Part shown: positions 1-9,500 of the stretch, piece by piece
Position numbering within the stretch: the stretch's first letter is position 1
Layout: the number at the start of each line of letters is the position of its first letter
Source of the DNA: Nitrospirota bacterium
GTDB taxonomy: Bacteria > Nitrospirota > Nitrospiria > 2-01-FULL-66-17
NCBI GenBank assembly: GCA_040757335.1
Contig: JBFLXB010000008.1
Span: forward strand, 1-64,000
DNA length: 64,000 nucleotides
Direction: 5' to 3'
The notes under the pieces: model-generated
Database searches by the model: none
Told to the model about the DNA's origin: nothing
The model's input: the letters and a program-made list of their open reading frames with translations, nothing else
Translations under genes and position numbers: made by a program

Positions 1-126
1 GAGGCAGCAGGTACGCCGTGTCTCGGTCCGCTGGGATAAATCGCGCCATGGGTCGGGCCTCCTGGGTGGACGAGCGACGCCATTATCCCACAACGGTGAA
101 CGGGACGAAAGTCCGACAGACTCCTA

Positions 127-420
127 GTGCTCGAACCGCGAGCCGTTCTGCTTGACGAACCCCTGTCGAACCTCGATGTCACCCTGAAGCGTGAGCTCCT
201 CTCGTTGTTTCGCGGTCTATTCCAGGAGTACCGCAGCACGGCGATCCACGTGACGCACGACCTGCGGGAGGCGGCGTCGCTGGGCGACCGGATTGCCGTC
301 ATGGAATCGGGTCGGATCGCGCAGGTCGGCGCGCTCAACGAGCTGTGGGAGAATCCTGCCAGCGCATTCGTGAGGGGTTTGGTGGAGGACCTCCGCTGGC
401 AGGAGCCGCCGCGTGCGTGA
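127..420 (+). pseudogene. ABC transporter ATPase, C-terminal fragment
   Basis: This 97-residue stretch keeps only the C-terminal part of an ABC ATPase: the Walker B segment VLLDEP (residues 7-12), the D-loop SNLD and the switch histidine in VTHD (His44). The Walker A loop and the LSGGQ signature, which should lie about 130 residues upstream, are absent. An in-frame TGA at 97-99 separates the fragment from anything further upstream, and nothing ABC-like is readable in bases 1-126. The 3' end overlaps the MFS gene by 8 nt, as an intact ATPase-permease pair would. It is most likely the relic of an importer ATPase cut by a rearrangement; a GTG start at 127 is formally possible, but the product could not bind ATP. 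Confidence 0.75.
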
Positions 421-1621
421 CCGGGGCGTCCTCTATGCCGCCGCCTTCCTCCGCTCGCTCGCGACCGGCATGGTGGGTGTCCTCATCGGCATCTACCTCG
501 CGAAGCTTGGGCTCGATCCCGCTGGGATTGGAGTCATCGTCGGCGCGGGCCTTGGCGGAGCCGCCGTCGCAGCGCTCGTCGTGACGCTCGTCGGCGACCG
601 GATCGGGCGCCGCAAGACGCTCATCACGCTGTCATGGCTAGGGGCAGCCGGCGGTCTTGTGGTCGGGACCGCCTCGGGGATCAACCTCATCGCGGCAGCG
701 GCGTTTCTGGGGATGCTCAACGGCATGGGGCGCGACCGAGGGGCTTCCTTGATCATCGACCAGGCGATCCTCCCGGCCACGGCGTCCGACGATGAGCGGA
801 CGAAAACGTTTGCCTGGTACAACGTGCTCCAGGATGCCGGACACGCCCTCGGCGGTCTTCCTGCGGCCATGCCGGCGCTCCTGCGCGCGAGCCTCGGGAT
901 CGAGGAGGTCACCTCCCTTCGGTTCACCCTTGTGGGCTACGCCGTCATCTTGTTCGCCACGGGTCTTGTCTACGCTGGTCTTTCCCGAGCGGCAGAGAGA
1001 CCTCGATGGGACGGTGGTGGCCTTCGCATCTCGCCTCAGAGCCGCCGCGTGCTCTGGAAGATCTCATCGCTGTTCGCGGTGGACAGTCTGGCGGGCGGCT
1101 TCCTGACGACCGCCCTGCTGGCGTTCTTCTTCTACGAGAGATTCGAGGCCGGGGAAGCGGCCATCGGGTTCCTGTTCTTTGGCGCCCGCCTCGCCAACGC
1201 CGCGTCTCACCTTGGAGCCGCCTGGCTCGCGAAACGGATCGGGCTCGTCAATACGATGGTCTTCACGCACATCCCATCGAGCCTGCTCCTGGTCACGGTG
1301 CCATTCGCGCCGAACTTTCCGGTGGCCGCGGGTCTCTTCTTGCTGCGCGAGGGCCTTGTGGAGATGGACGTCCCGACGCGCCAGTCCTACGTGATGGCGG
1401 TGGTCAATCCGGAGGAGCGCACTTTCGCCTCCGGCATCACTCATCTCGTCCGGCTCGGCTCCTGGGCCGTGGCGCCAGCGTTCGCCGGACTGCTGATGAC
1501 AGGGTTCACGCTGGGAACGCCGCTGTTCGTGGGGGCCGGAATGAAGATCGGTTATGACCTGCTCCTCTACGCGGCGTTCCGGGGGCACAGACCTCCTGAA
1601 GAGCGAAGCGATGGAGAATAG
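413..1621 (+). CDS. MFS transporter
   Basis: This 402-residue protein consists almost entirely of hydrophobic helices separated by short basic loops, compatible with 10-12 membrane segments. The major facilitator motif A appears as GDRIGRRKTL at residues 61-70, between helices 2 and 3. The length is normal for the family. The GTG start overlaps the ABC fragment by 8 nt, so both were once one transcription unit. Substrate cannot be told from the sequence; no drug- or sugar-specific signature is visible. It would act in the inner membrane as a secondary transporter. Confidence 0.8.
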   Translation: MRDRGVLYAAAFLRSLATGMVGVLIGIYLAKLGLDPAGIGVIVGAGLGGAAVAALVVTLVGDRIGRRKTLITLSWLGAAGGLVVGTASGINLIAAAAFLGMLNGMGRDRGASLIIDQAILPATASDDERTKTFAWYNVLQDAGHALGGLPAAMPALLRASLGIEEVTSLRFTLVGYAVILFATGLVYAGLSRAAERPRWDGGGLRISPQSRRVLWKISSLFAVDSLAGGFLTTALLAFFFYERFEAGEAAIGFLFFGARLANAASHLGAAWLAKRIGLVNTMVFTHIPSSLLLVTVPFAPNFPVAAGLFLLREGLVEMDVPTRQSYVMAVVNPEERTFASGITHLVRLGSWAVAPAFAGLLMTGFTLGTPLFVGAGMKIGYDLLLYAAFRGHRPPEERSDGE

Positions 1622-2103
1622 AACGTACAACGAGCCGGCTTGGACTTGAAGACCTCACCAGAGCTGACCCTAACGCGGAGAACTACCCTCTGGGATCATC
1701 CAACTGCACGACTGGTCGTCGCGAGACCTTCCTGACGGCGGACGGGGGGAGTACCGCCGTGTTAGGGTGAGTGATGCGATGTCTGAGCGGGCAGGTACTG
1801 CAGGCTCCTCCTGAGCGATGCGAGTACCGGCGTCGGCGAGACATCTTCGTCGGCGTAGGCGTCCAGGCGCCGCTCGATGGCTGATCGCAAGTCCGCGACA
1901 GCGTCGCATCTTTTTCCGGAAAGCTTACGAGGCGGGTGGGGTTTCTCGATCCACGAAGGCCGTGGCACAATTTCAATACATCGCCGCATGTTCCGTTCGC
2001 AGGCGCACAGAAGTGTTGGGAATCATAAGGCAGGTCACGGAGATCAAAACGGTGACCTGCTGAGTTGTACACAGCAGGTCATGAGGCTTCTAAGTATTTG
2101 AAT
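1622..2103. other. Intergenic region without a convincing gene
   Basis: About 480 bases with no gene I can support. A short minus-strand reading frame (1762-1989, 75 codons) has no recognisable domain and only a weak ribosome site. The last part holds a perfect 9-bp inverted repeat, GACCTGCTG at 2052-2060 and CAGCAGGTC at 2072-2080. This and the following roughly 15 bases recur, slightly diverged, just left of the second tRNA-end copy (26620-26670). On the minus strand this hairpin would lie just downstream of the tRNA 3' end, so it could be an old tRNA terminator or part of an attachment site. Confidence 0.4.
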
Positions 2104-2148
2104 TGGTGGAGGGTACCGGGATCGAACCGGTGACCTGCTGATTGCGAA
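2104..2148 (-). repeat. tRNA 3'-end copy 1 (att-like core)
   Basis: Read on the minus strand this is the 3' half of a tRNA: part of an anticodon loop (TTCGCAA), the 3' anticodon stem, a T-arm with ACCGG / TTCGATC / CCGGT, the acceptor strand ACCCTCC and an encoded ACCA. The 5' half is missing, so it is not a tRNA gene. The same 45 bases occur at 26671-26715 (identical) and 47465-47511 (one substitution, 2-nt insertion). U70, A73 and a CGC in the anticodon position would suit tRNA-Ala(CGC), which is inference. Such 3'-end duplications are typical footprints of tyrosine-recombinase integration. Confidence 0.8.
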
Positions 2149-2314
2149 CGGACAACACGGGTGTGGGCTTCGGGCTTGATGTTGCGACGGTTTCCCCGTT
2201 TTTATTGTCAAAACAGCGACGTTGCGTCATTCCACTAATTCTGGCGAATCCGCCAAGTCTTGTCCTTTTCGACGATTTCCAGCACGAATCTAGCACACGC
2301 GGTTGGGTGGTTCC

Positions 2315-2330
2315 TGGCGTGGCGACGCCA
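2315..2330. promoter_or_regulatory. Inverted repeat upstream of the GAF/AAA+ regulator gene
   Basis: TGGCGT and ACGCCA are separated by four bases (ggcg), forming a perfect 6-bp inverted repeat 18 bp before the TTG start of the regulator gene. It could be an operator or a small hairpin in the leader. There is no independent support. Confidence 0.25.
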
Positions 2331-2348
2331 TTCCTCGAAGGCGCGTGA

Positions 2349-4529
2349 TTGACCGCGACGCTTTTGTCGGCGCCCCTCGTTACTGATCCTTGCAAAACCC
2401 GCCCGGTGATGCTAAAAACGATCTCTCATCCCGTCCGTGCCCCGAGGGCCCCTTGGGTGGAACCTCACGATTTACCGGGTGATTCTCAGCAGTACCGGAC
2501 CCTCCTGGAGGTCTCCGAGTCGATCTGCGCGCACCGCGACCTGAAGGCGCTCCTGCAAGAGCTGTCCAAGCGGCTGCGTTCGCTGGCTCGATTTGAATTC
2601 ATCGGGCTGCATCTGCACGATCCCGCGCGCAATGTCATGCAGACGCTCTACCTTGGGACCGGGGAGGGCGAGAGTATTCATGATTTGGCGCTGCCGATGG
2701 AGGACTCGGCGAGCGCACGGGTGTTTCTCACCCAGCAGCCGATGGTGGTGCGATGTCGCGAGGACATTGCGCACTTGCCGGCGGTGCTGAAGGTCATTGA
2801 TAAGGTCGGATCAGAGTCGTTCTGCATCTTCCCGCTCACGACTGCCATGCGGCGTCTGGGCGCTGTGGGGTTCGGGAGGAAGGGCCGCAGCACGTTCGGC
2901 GAGACCGAGTTGGAGTTCTTGCAGCAGGTGGCCAAGCTGGTGTCGATGGCAGTGGACAATGCACTCAATTTCGAGAGCGCCCTTGCGGCGCAACGGCAAC
3001 TGACGCGCGAGCGGGATCGCCAGCGGTTGTTGTTGGAGGTGAACAACGCGCTGACCACGCACCTGGATTTGCGCGAGGTGTTGCACGCTATCTCGGCCTG
3101 TCTCAGGCGGGCCATGCCGCACGACCTTTCCGGGTTCACGCTCTATGATTCCTCGACGGGTCAGTTGCTGGCCCATGCCATGGACTTCCCTCAGAATCAG
3201 GACTTTGTCGCGATGGGCCATCCCATTCCTATTGACGGGACCCCTGAGGGCTTGGCGTTTACGTCTCGCAAGCCCGTGCTGATCAAAAAGCTCGACCTCG
3301 CGCAGTTCACCGCGCCGATCATGAAACGCGCGGCGGCCGAGGGTCTCAAATCGGGCTGCACGGTTCCCCTGATCTCGCGGGGGCGCGCATTGGGCACGCT
3401 GACCGTGGTCAGTCTGCGCGAGAACGCGTTCAGCGAGGACGATGCAGAGTTACTCGCCGGAATCGGCGCGCAGGTCGCGATCGCGGTGGAAAACGGCTTG
3501 GCGTATCGCGAGATCGCGGAGTTGAAAGACAAACTGAGCAAGGAAAAACTCTACCTTGAAGACGAAATCCGCACACAATACAACTTCGAAGAGATCATCG
3601 GTGACAGTCCGGTGCTGAAGAAGGTCTTGAAGCAGGTCGAAACCGTGGCCCCTACGGACTCCACGGTGTTGATCCGGGGCGAGACCGGCGCGGGCAAGGA
3701 GCTGATTGCACGGGGGATCCACAATTTGAGCCGGCGGCGCGAGCGGACCTTCGTGAAGATGAATTGCGCCGCGATTCCCACCGGGCTGCTGGAAAGCGAG
3801 TTGTTCGGACATGAGCGGGGCGCGTTCACCGGCGCGATCGCGCAGAAGATCGGGCGGTTCGAGCTGGCGCACCAGGGGACCTTGTTCCTGGACGAGGTGG
3901 GGGACATTCCGCTGGAACTGCAGTCCAAGCTGCTGCGGGTGCTGCAGGAGCAGGAGTTCGAGCGCCTGGGAAGCACCCGGACCATCAAGGTCAACATCCG
4001 GCTGGTCGCGGCCACGAACCGGGATTTGGAGCAGATGGTCGCTGACAAGCAATTCCGCAGCGACCTGTACTACCGCCTGAATGTCTTTCCCATCACCGTG
4101 CCGTCTCTGCGGGAGCGCAGCCAGGACATCCCGGTGCTGGTTCGTTACTTCACCCAGAAGTACGCGCGGCGCATGGACAAGCGGATCGGCGCGATCCCGG
4201 CGGAGGCCTTGACCGCGTTGTCGAGGTATCACTGGCCCGGCAATATCCGGGAACTCGAGAACCTGATCGAACGCTCGGTGATTCTTTCGTCGGGCTTGGA
4301 CCTGCAGGTGCCGCTCGGGGAGTTGAAAGTCCGCCCCGTTGCTTCGGTATCAGTTGATGGCGATGGTGCCGGGACCCTGGAGGCAGCGGAACGCAAGCAC
4401 ATCCTGCGTGCCCTGAAGGAAACCGATTGGATCCTCGGTGGAAAATCTGGTGCTGCAGCGAAACTCGGAATGAAGCGGACCACGCTGCAATCGCGGATGA
4501 AGAAACTGGGTATCTCCAAGAACGCCTAG
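2349..4529 (+). CDS. Sigma-54-dependent transcriptional activator, GAF-GAF-AAA+-HTH
   Basis: A 726-residue enhancer-binding protein. Two GAF sensory domains lie at about residues 50-195 and 227-375, a short linker follows, then the AAA+ domain with Walker A GETGAGKE (444-451), the sigma-54 contact loop GAFTGA (491-496) and Walker B LFLDE (around 515). A Fis-type helix-turn-helix forms the last 40 residues. The TTG start at 2349 is chosen because GAAGG lies 7 nt before it; an in-frame ATG at 2409 is the alternative. Two GAF domains resemble the FhlA layout; NifA usually has one. The gene is followed by a gap carrying GGCAC palindromes and a sigma-54 promoter, so it most likely activates the efflux operon at 4758-11022 in response to a small molecule bound by a GAF domain. 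Confidence 0.88.
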   Translation: MTATLLSAPLVTDPCKTRPVMLKTISHPVRAPRAPWVEPHDLPGDSQQYRTLLEVSESICAHRDLKALLQELSKRLRSLARFEFIGLHLHDPARNVMQTLYLGTGEGESIHDLALPMEDSASARVFLTQQPMVVRCREDIAHLPAVLKVIDKVGSESFCIFPLTTAMRRLGAVGFGRKGRSTFGETELEFLQQVAKLVSMAVDNALNFESALAAQRQLTRERDRQRLLLEVNNALTTHLDLREVLHAISACLRRAMPHDLSGFTLYDSSTGQLLAHAMDFPQNQDFVAMGHPIPIDGTPEGLAFTSRKPVLIKKLDLAQFTAPIMKRAAAEGLKSGCTVPLISRGRALGTLTVVSLRENAFSEDDAELLAGIGAQVAIAVENGLAYREIAELKDKLSKEKLYLEDEIRTQYNFEEIIGDSPVLKKVLKQVETVAPTDSTVLIRGETGAGKELIARGIHNLSRRRERTFVKMNCAAIPTGLLESELFGHERGAFTGAIAQKIGRFELAHQGTLFLDEVGDIPLELQSKLLRVLQEQEFERLGSTRTIKVNIRLVAATNRDLEQMVADKQFRSDLYYRLNVFPITVPSLRERSQDIPVLVRYFTQKYARRMDKRIGAIPAEALTALSRYHWPGNIRELENLIERSVILSSGLDLQVPLGELKVRPVASVSVDGDGAGTLEAAERKHILRALKETDWILGGKSGAAAKLGMKRTTLQSRMKKLGISKNA

Positions 4530-4569
4530 CACTTCCCCCTTCACACGACCCTCATCAGTGCCGCTCCCT

Positions 4570-4612
4570 CGGCACAGTGCCGATATAGCGGCACGTGCCC
4601 GTCGGCACTGCC
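4570..4612 (+). promoter_or_regulatory. Probable enhancer (UAS) array for the GAF/AAA+ activator
   Basis: Three related sites lie in 43 bp: the perfect palindrome CGGCACAGTGCCG at 4570-4582, the perfect palindrome GGCACGTGCC at 4590-4599, and a half-degenerate CGGCACTGCC at 4603-4612. They sit 92-134 bp upstream of the sigma-54 -24 element at 4704, the usual distance for enhancer-binding proteins, and directly downstream of such a gene. Assignment to that protein is inferred from position. Confidence 0.65.
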
Positions 4613-4703
4613 TTTCAATGCGAATCCGCTGTAAGGACTAAGATCACATAACTCTCTTGTCATTTCCGTCACTTCCGCGATCTCATCCGCGTTACCGAGC
4701 GCC

Positions 4704-4719
4704 TGGCATGATCGTCGCT
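4704..4719 (+). promoter_or_regulatory. Sigma-54 promoter of the efflux operon
   Basis: TGGCATGATCGTCGCT fits the -24/-12 consensus TGGCACG-N4-TTGCW, with the invariant GG and GC correctly spaced and two deviations (C to T at position 6, T to C at position 13). It lies 38 bp upstream of the first gene of the operon. Confidence 0.75.
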
Positions 4720-4757
4720 ATAGCTGAGGGCAAGACCATTTACCAAAGGAGACGACG

Positions 4758-5180
4758 TTGAACGATCAAACGATTTCCCGGAATTCGATCCCGAGCATGT
4801 TTCGGTCGATCGCGATGCTGATTTTCTCCTTGGGCGTGTTCATGCACGCCGGTTCCCTGGTGGTAGGCCGCGAGCCGTTCGCGCATGGCGTCATGGTGCC
4901 TGCGCTGGACGTTGCGTTCGGCGTGCTCGTGGCAGTCGGCGCGATCCTCGGGCTGCTGGCTTGGCGTCGGTACACCGGCGGACGCGCTCTGCGGTGGGTG
5001 TATGGCTTCGCGATGTTCATGCTGTTGATCAGTGTTCCGATCCATCTCAAGACGCTCTTCACGTGGAATACCGACTACCTGCTCGCGTTTCCGCTGTGGT
5101 ACAGCGCGATCGAAGTGCCAATGTTCGTGGGTCTGGTGTACGCCATGGGTCGGTTGCAGTTCGATCACCGTGACGGATAG
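4758..5180 (+). CDS. Four-helix membrane protein of unknown function
   Basis: A 140-residue protein with four predicted membrane segments (about residues 16-37, 45-68, 75-97 and 105-128). The TTG start is preceded by AAGGAG at 4745-4750, 7 nt away; no better start exists. It is the first gene after the sigma-54 promoter and is followed by a STAS protein and an RND efflux system, so it may assist or sense for that system. I do not recognise the family. A shortened relic of a paralogue with the same first and last segments lies at 25992-26249. Confidence 0.75.
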   Translation: MNDQTISRNSIPSMFRSIAMLIFSLGVFMHAGSLVVGREPFAHGVMVPALDVAFGVLVAVGAILGLLAWRRYTGGRALRWVYGFAMFMLLISVPIHLKTLFTWNTDYLLAFPLWYSAIEVPMFVGLVYAMGRLQFDHRDG

Positions 5181-5202
5181 CCGGCTGAGAAAGCGAGGGA
5201 GC

Positions 5203-5487
5203 ATGACCATGAAAATTACCAGTCGCAAGGTGGCCAAGGCCACGGTGATCGAGGCTTCGGGCAAGCTGATGGGGCCGTGGGTCAAGGAACTCGATCAATG
5301 CTGGCGTGCGGCCAACGGGTCCCAGGTTCTGGTGGATTTGACCGGCGTGACGTTTATCGATGACGCGGGGACCGACCTGTTGCGCACCATGCACCGGGAA
5401 GGCGTCGAGTTCGTGGCCGAGGGGTGTTTCATCGAGGGCATTGTGGATGAGATCAGACACGCCGAGCAGCAGAGGAGAACGCGATGA
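5203..5487 (+). CDS. STAS-domain protein
   Basis: A 94-residue single-domain protein with the STAS fold signature around VDLTGVTFIDDAGTDLL (about residues 45-61), where anti-anti-sigma factors carry the phosphorylated serine. Here that position reads DDAG, so phosphorylation control of the SpoIIAA type is unlikely. ATG 5203 follows GCGAGGGA. The stop overlaps the ATG of the efflux adaptor (ATGA), indicating translational coupling. Possible roles are a partner-switch subunit or a lipid or solute carrier of the MlaB type; the sequence does not decide. Confidence 0.7.
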   Translation: MTMKITSRKVAKATVIEASGKLMGPWVKELDQCWRAANGSQVLVDLTGVTFIDDAGTDLLRTMHREGVEFVAEGCFIEGIVDEIRHAEQQRRTR

Positions 5488-6590
5488 GGACCGTCGTGTG
5501 GTTCGCGGTCATTGCCGCGACGGTGATGACGCTCGGTTGCAAGCGGGAGGCGGCCGAGTCCCATCATGAGGATGTGCGGCCGGTGCGCGCGGTCACGATC
5601 GGGCAGACCGGCGGCACGGTGGGCGCCACCTACTCCGGAGAGATCCGCGCCCGGTACGAGAGCAAGCTGGGATTTCGCAACGGGGGCAAGGTGGTCGAGC
5701 GCCTAGTGGAGGTGGGCACGCGCGTCCGCCAGGGCGAGGCGCTGCTGCGGCAGGACCCCGAGGACGTGGCGCTCAACGTGGTGTCCGCGACCGCCGAGGT
5801 CGAGGCGGCCCGCAGTCGCGTGACCCAGAACCGAGTGGATCTGGAGCGCAGCAAGCAGCTCTTTGCCAAGCGCTTCGTGTCCCAGGCGGAAGTGGATCGC
5901 GACCAGCTCGCGTTGGACGAGGCCGAGTCGCAGCTCAAGGCCGCGGAAGCCCAGTTGAAGATGGCTGCCAACCGCCACGCGTACGCGACACTGGCCGCGG
6001 ATATGGCCGGCGTGGTCACCGCGATCAACGTTGAGGTCGGCCAGGTGGTGGCCGCGGGCCAGGCCGTGCTGACCATCGCGGCGCACGGGGAGCGGGAGGT
6101 GGTCATCAGCATTCCGGAGGCTCGCGTTGACGAGCTCCGCAACGCCAAGAAGATGACGGTGTCGCTGTGGGCAAACCCGGGCAAGACGTACCACGGCAGA
6201 CTGCGCGAGCTGGCGCCGGACACCGACGAAGTGACCCGCACCTACGCGGCGCGGGTCACGGTGCTGGATCCGGACGCGAGTCTATTGCTGGGCATGACCG
6301 CCTCGGTACACGTGCCGGATGTGCAGGGCAGCACCGCAGTGCGGCTCCCCATGACCGCGGTGTACGACAACAAGGGCAAACCATTGGTCTGGGTGGTCGA
6401 CCCGCAGACCTCGCAGGCGACCCAGCGCTTCGTCACGCTCGCGGCCGCTGAGAAGGACACCATCCTCATCAGCGAAGGCCTCAAGGACGGCGAAATCGTG
6501 GTGACCGCGGGCGTCAACATGCTGCACGAGGGCCAGAAGGTCAGGGTCGTGGACGCGCCTCCAGTGCCGGTTGGGGGGGCCACGCCATGA
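5484..6590 (+). CDS. RND efflux periplasmic adaptor (membrane fusion protein)
   Basis: A 368-residue HlyD/AcrA-type adaptor. The N terminus is a lipoprotein signal (hydrophobic stretch ending in MTLGC, lipid-anchored Cys19). A lipoyl half (KLGFRNGGKVVERLVEVGTR), an alpha-helical hairpin at about residues 90-165 and a second lipoyl half with beta-barrel follow in the usual order. It would link the inner-membrane pump to the TolC channel. It overlaps both neighbours by 4 nt. No substrate-specific feature is visible. Confidence 0.9.
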   Translation: MRTVVWFAVIAATVMTLGCKREAAESHHEDVRPVRAVTIGQTGGTVGATYSGEIRARYESKLGFRNGGKVVERLVEVGTRVRQGEALLRQDPEDVALNVVSATAEVEAARSRVTQNRVDLERSKQLFAKRFVSQAEVDRDQLALDEAESQLKAAEAQLKMAANRHAYATLAADMAGVVTAINVEVGQVVAAGQAVLTIAAHGEREVVISIPEARVDELRNAKKMTVSLWANPGKTYHGRLRELAPDTDEVTRTYAARVTVLDPDASLLLGMTASVHVPDVQGSTAVRLPMTAVYDNKGKPLVWVVDPQTSQATQRFVTLAAAEKDTILISEGLKDGEIVVTAGVNMLHEGQKVRVVDAPPVPVGGATP

Positions 6591-9500
6591 GCCAGATGAA
6601 TCTGTCCGAATGGGCGCTCAAGCACCAGCAGATGATCGTATTCCTGTTGGTCGTGCTGAGCGTCGCGGGGTTCTTCGGGTACCAACGGCTCGGCCAGAAG
6701 GAAGATCCCGAATTCACGATCAAGGCGATGGTCGTGCAGACCAACTGGCCCGGAGCGTCGGCAAAAGAGGTCGCGGACCAGGTCACGGACAAGCTCGAGA
6801 AGAAGCTGCAGGAGATAGCGGAGATCGACTACACCAAGAGCTATTCCCGTCCGGGCGAATCCCAGATCACCGTCAACCTCCGGGAGGACACGCCGGCCAA
6901 GATCGTCCCGGACGTCTGGTACCAGGTCCGGAAAAAACTCGGCGATATTCAGCACACCTTGCCGCAGGGCGTCCGAGGTCCCTTCTTCAACGACGAGTTC
7001 GGCGATACCTACGGCAACCTCTACGCCATCACCGGCGACGGGTTCTCGTACCCGGAGATGGAAGACGCGGCCGATGCCACCCGCAACGAGTTCCTTCGCC
7101 TCGCCGACGTGAGTAAGGTGGTGTACGTGGGCGAGCAGGCCGAAAAGATCTACGTAGAGGCTTCGAACGCCAAGCTCGCGTCGCTTGGTCTCGACCCGCA
7201 ACTGATCGTCGACACCTTGCGCGCGACCAACACTGTGGAGCCAACTGGGATCGTGCAGACCAGCGCCGAACGCGTGCACCTGCGGGTCACCGGCGAGTTC
7301 ACGTCGGTGGACAGTATCCGCGAAGTCGGGATTCGCGCAGGGGACCGGGTGTTCCGGCTCGGCGACATCGCGGAAGTCACCCGCGGGGTGATCGACCCGC
7401 CCACGTTCAAGATGCGGCACAACGGGCAGGAGGCGATCGGGCTCGCGGTGAGCATGCGCAAGGGCGGCGACGTGATTCGGTTGGGCGAGCAGCTCTCCGC
7501 CACGGTCCAGCGTGTTCAAGCCACCCTGCCGGTGGGTCTCGAGATCCACGCGGTGTCGGACCAACCCAAAGTCGTCAAAGAGTCGGTGCACGAATTCACC
7601 AAGAGTCTGGCCGAGGCGGTCGCGATCGTGCTGGCGGTGAGCTTCTTCTCGCTCGGCATGCGTACGGGCCTGGTCGTGGCATTGTGCATTCCCTTGGTCT
7701 TGGCGGTCACGTTCCTGGCGATGTATTTCCTGGGCATCGAATTGCAGCGAATTTCGCTCGGTGCGCTGATCATCGCGCTGGGTCTGTTGGTGGACGACGC
7801 GATCATCGCGGTGGAGATGATGGCGCTGAAGCTGGAACAAGGGTGGGACCGGTTTCGGGCCGCCACGTACGCGTACACGGCCACCGCGTTCCCCATGCTG
7901 ACCGGTACCCTGATCACAGCGGCCGGCTTTCTACCGATCGGCTTTGCCAAGTCTGGCGCTGGAGAGTACACCTTCTCGATCTTTCAGGTAGTGGGGATCT
8001 CGCTGATCCTCTCGTGGATCGTGGCCGTGCTGTTCACCCCGTACCTTGGATTTAAATTGCTGCCGACTCATCACGGCGGCGAGGTGGATGAAGATGCCGT
8101 GTATCAGCGTGGGTTCTACGCCAAGTTCCGGGCTGTGGTGGACGCGTGCCTGGTGCACCGCAGGCTGGTAATCACGGTCACAGTGGCCCTGTTCATCGGC
8201 GCGTTGGCCCTGTTTTCCACGGTGCCCAAGCAATTCTTTCCCGCGTCGAACCGGCTCGAATTAATGGTGGACCTGTGGCTGCCCGAGGCCGCGACGTTCG
8301 CGGCCACCGAACGCGAGGTCAAAGCGCTCGAGGCCAAACTCGCGGGCGATCCCGACGTGGCCGCGGTGACCGCGTACGTGGGCGGGGGCAGCCCGCGGTT
8401 CTATCTGCCGTTGGACGTGCAGACGCCGAACATCCAGCTCGGGCAGGTGATGGTGATGACCAGGGACCAGGAGGCGCGGGAACGCGTGCTGGCGAAGCTC
8501 CAGACCTGGTTCGAGAACGACTTCCCCATGGTGCGCGGCCGGGCCAACCGGCTCGAGAACGGACCGCCGGTCGGGTACCCCGTGCAGTTCCGGATCTCGG
8601 GTCCGGACGAGCAGGTCGAGCCGATCGCGCAGCAGGTGGCCGCGATCATGCGCGACGATCCGCACATCCGGCGCGTCAACATGGATTGGGGCGAACGGCT
8701 CAAGACCATGCGCGTGGACATTGATCAGGACAAGGCCCGCGCGCTCGGCATCACCTCGCGCGACGTGGCGTTCGGGTTGCAGGCCTCGCAGTCGGGTCTG
8801 ACCATCACCGAGTATCGCGAACGCGACAAGGGGATCGACGTGGTGGCGAGGGTGACCGCCGGAGACCGGACCGACTTGAACTATCTCAAAGACGCCAAGC
8901 TGTATCTACGCGAGGGCCAATCCGTCGCGCTCTCCCAGATCGGACGTTTGTCTCTGGACAATGAGGCGAGTGTGATCTGGCGGCGCAACCGGGTCCCGAC
9001 CGTCACGGTGCGGGCCGACATTGTGGGCGCCGAAGCGCCCGACGTGACCGCGGCCTTGAAGCCCAAGCTGGACGCGTTGGCGAAGACCCTGCCGCTGGGC
9101 TACACCATCGAGATAGGCGGGGCGCAGGAATCCAGCGCGAAGGCCCAGGCTTCGATTTTCGCGGGGATGCCGCTGATGATCGTGCTGGTGCTGTTCGTGC
9201 TGATGCTGCAACTGCAGAACATCAAGAAGATGATCCTGGTGCTGCTGACCGCGCCGCTGGGCATGATCGGCGTGTCCGCTATCCTGGCGACGTTTCAGAT
9301 TCCCTTCGGGTTCGTGGCGTTGCTGGGGGTGATCGCGCTCTTCGGGATGATCATCCGCAACGCCGTGATCCTGGTGGTGCAGATCGATCACGCGCTCGAA
9401 CACGGTGCGGCCTTGTGGGACGCGATCGTGGAGTCCGCGGTGCATCGGTTCCGGCCCATCATGCTGACCGCGTTGGCCGCGATTCTGGCCATGGTTCCGC

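Noticed and set aside
1762-1989. 75-codon minus-strand frame in the 1.6-2.3 kb gap
   Set aside because: Weak ribosome site, no recognisable motif, and high GC makes chance frames of this size common.
2104-2148. Functional tRNA gene at the three repeat positions
   Set aside because: Only the 3' half (anticodon loop to CCA) is present in each copy; no D-arm or 5' acceptor strand can be found upstream on the minus strand.
2349-4529. NifA, the activator of the nif cluster
   Set aside because: It has two GAF domains, lies 25 kb away, and its neighbouring sites are GGCAC palindromes, whereas the nif promoter has a TGT-N10-ACA site.
6242-7840. Long minus-strand frame (over 500 codons) opposite the RND genes
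   Set aside because: His/Arg/Asp-rich shadow of a high-GC gene with third-position bias; the + strand encodes an unmistakable RND adaptor and pump.
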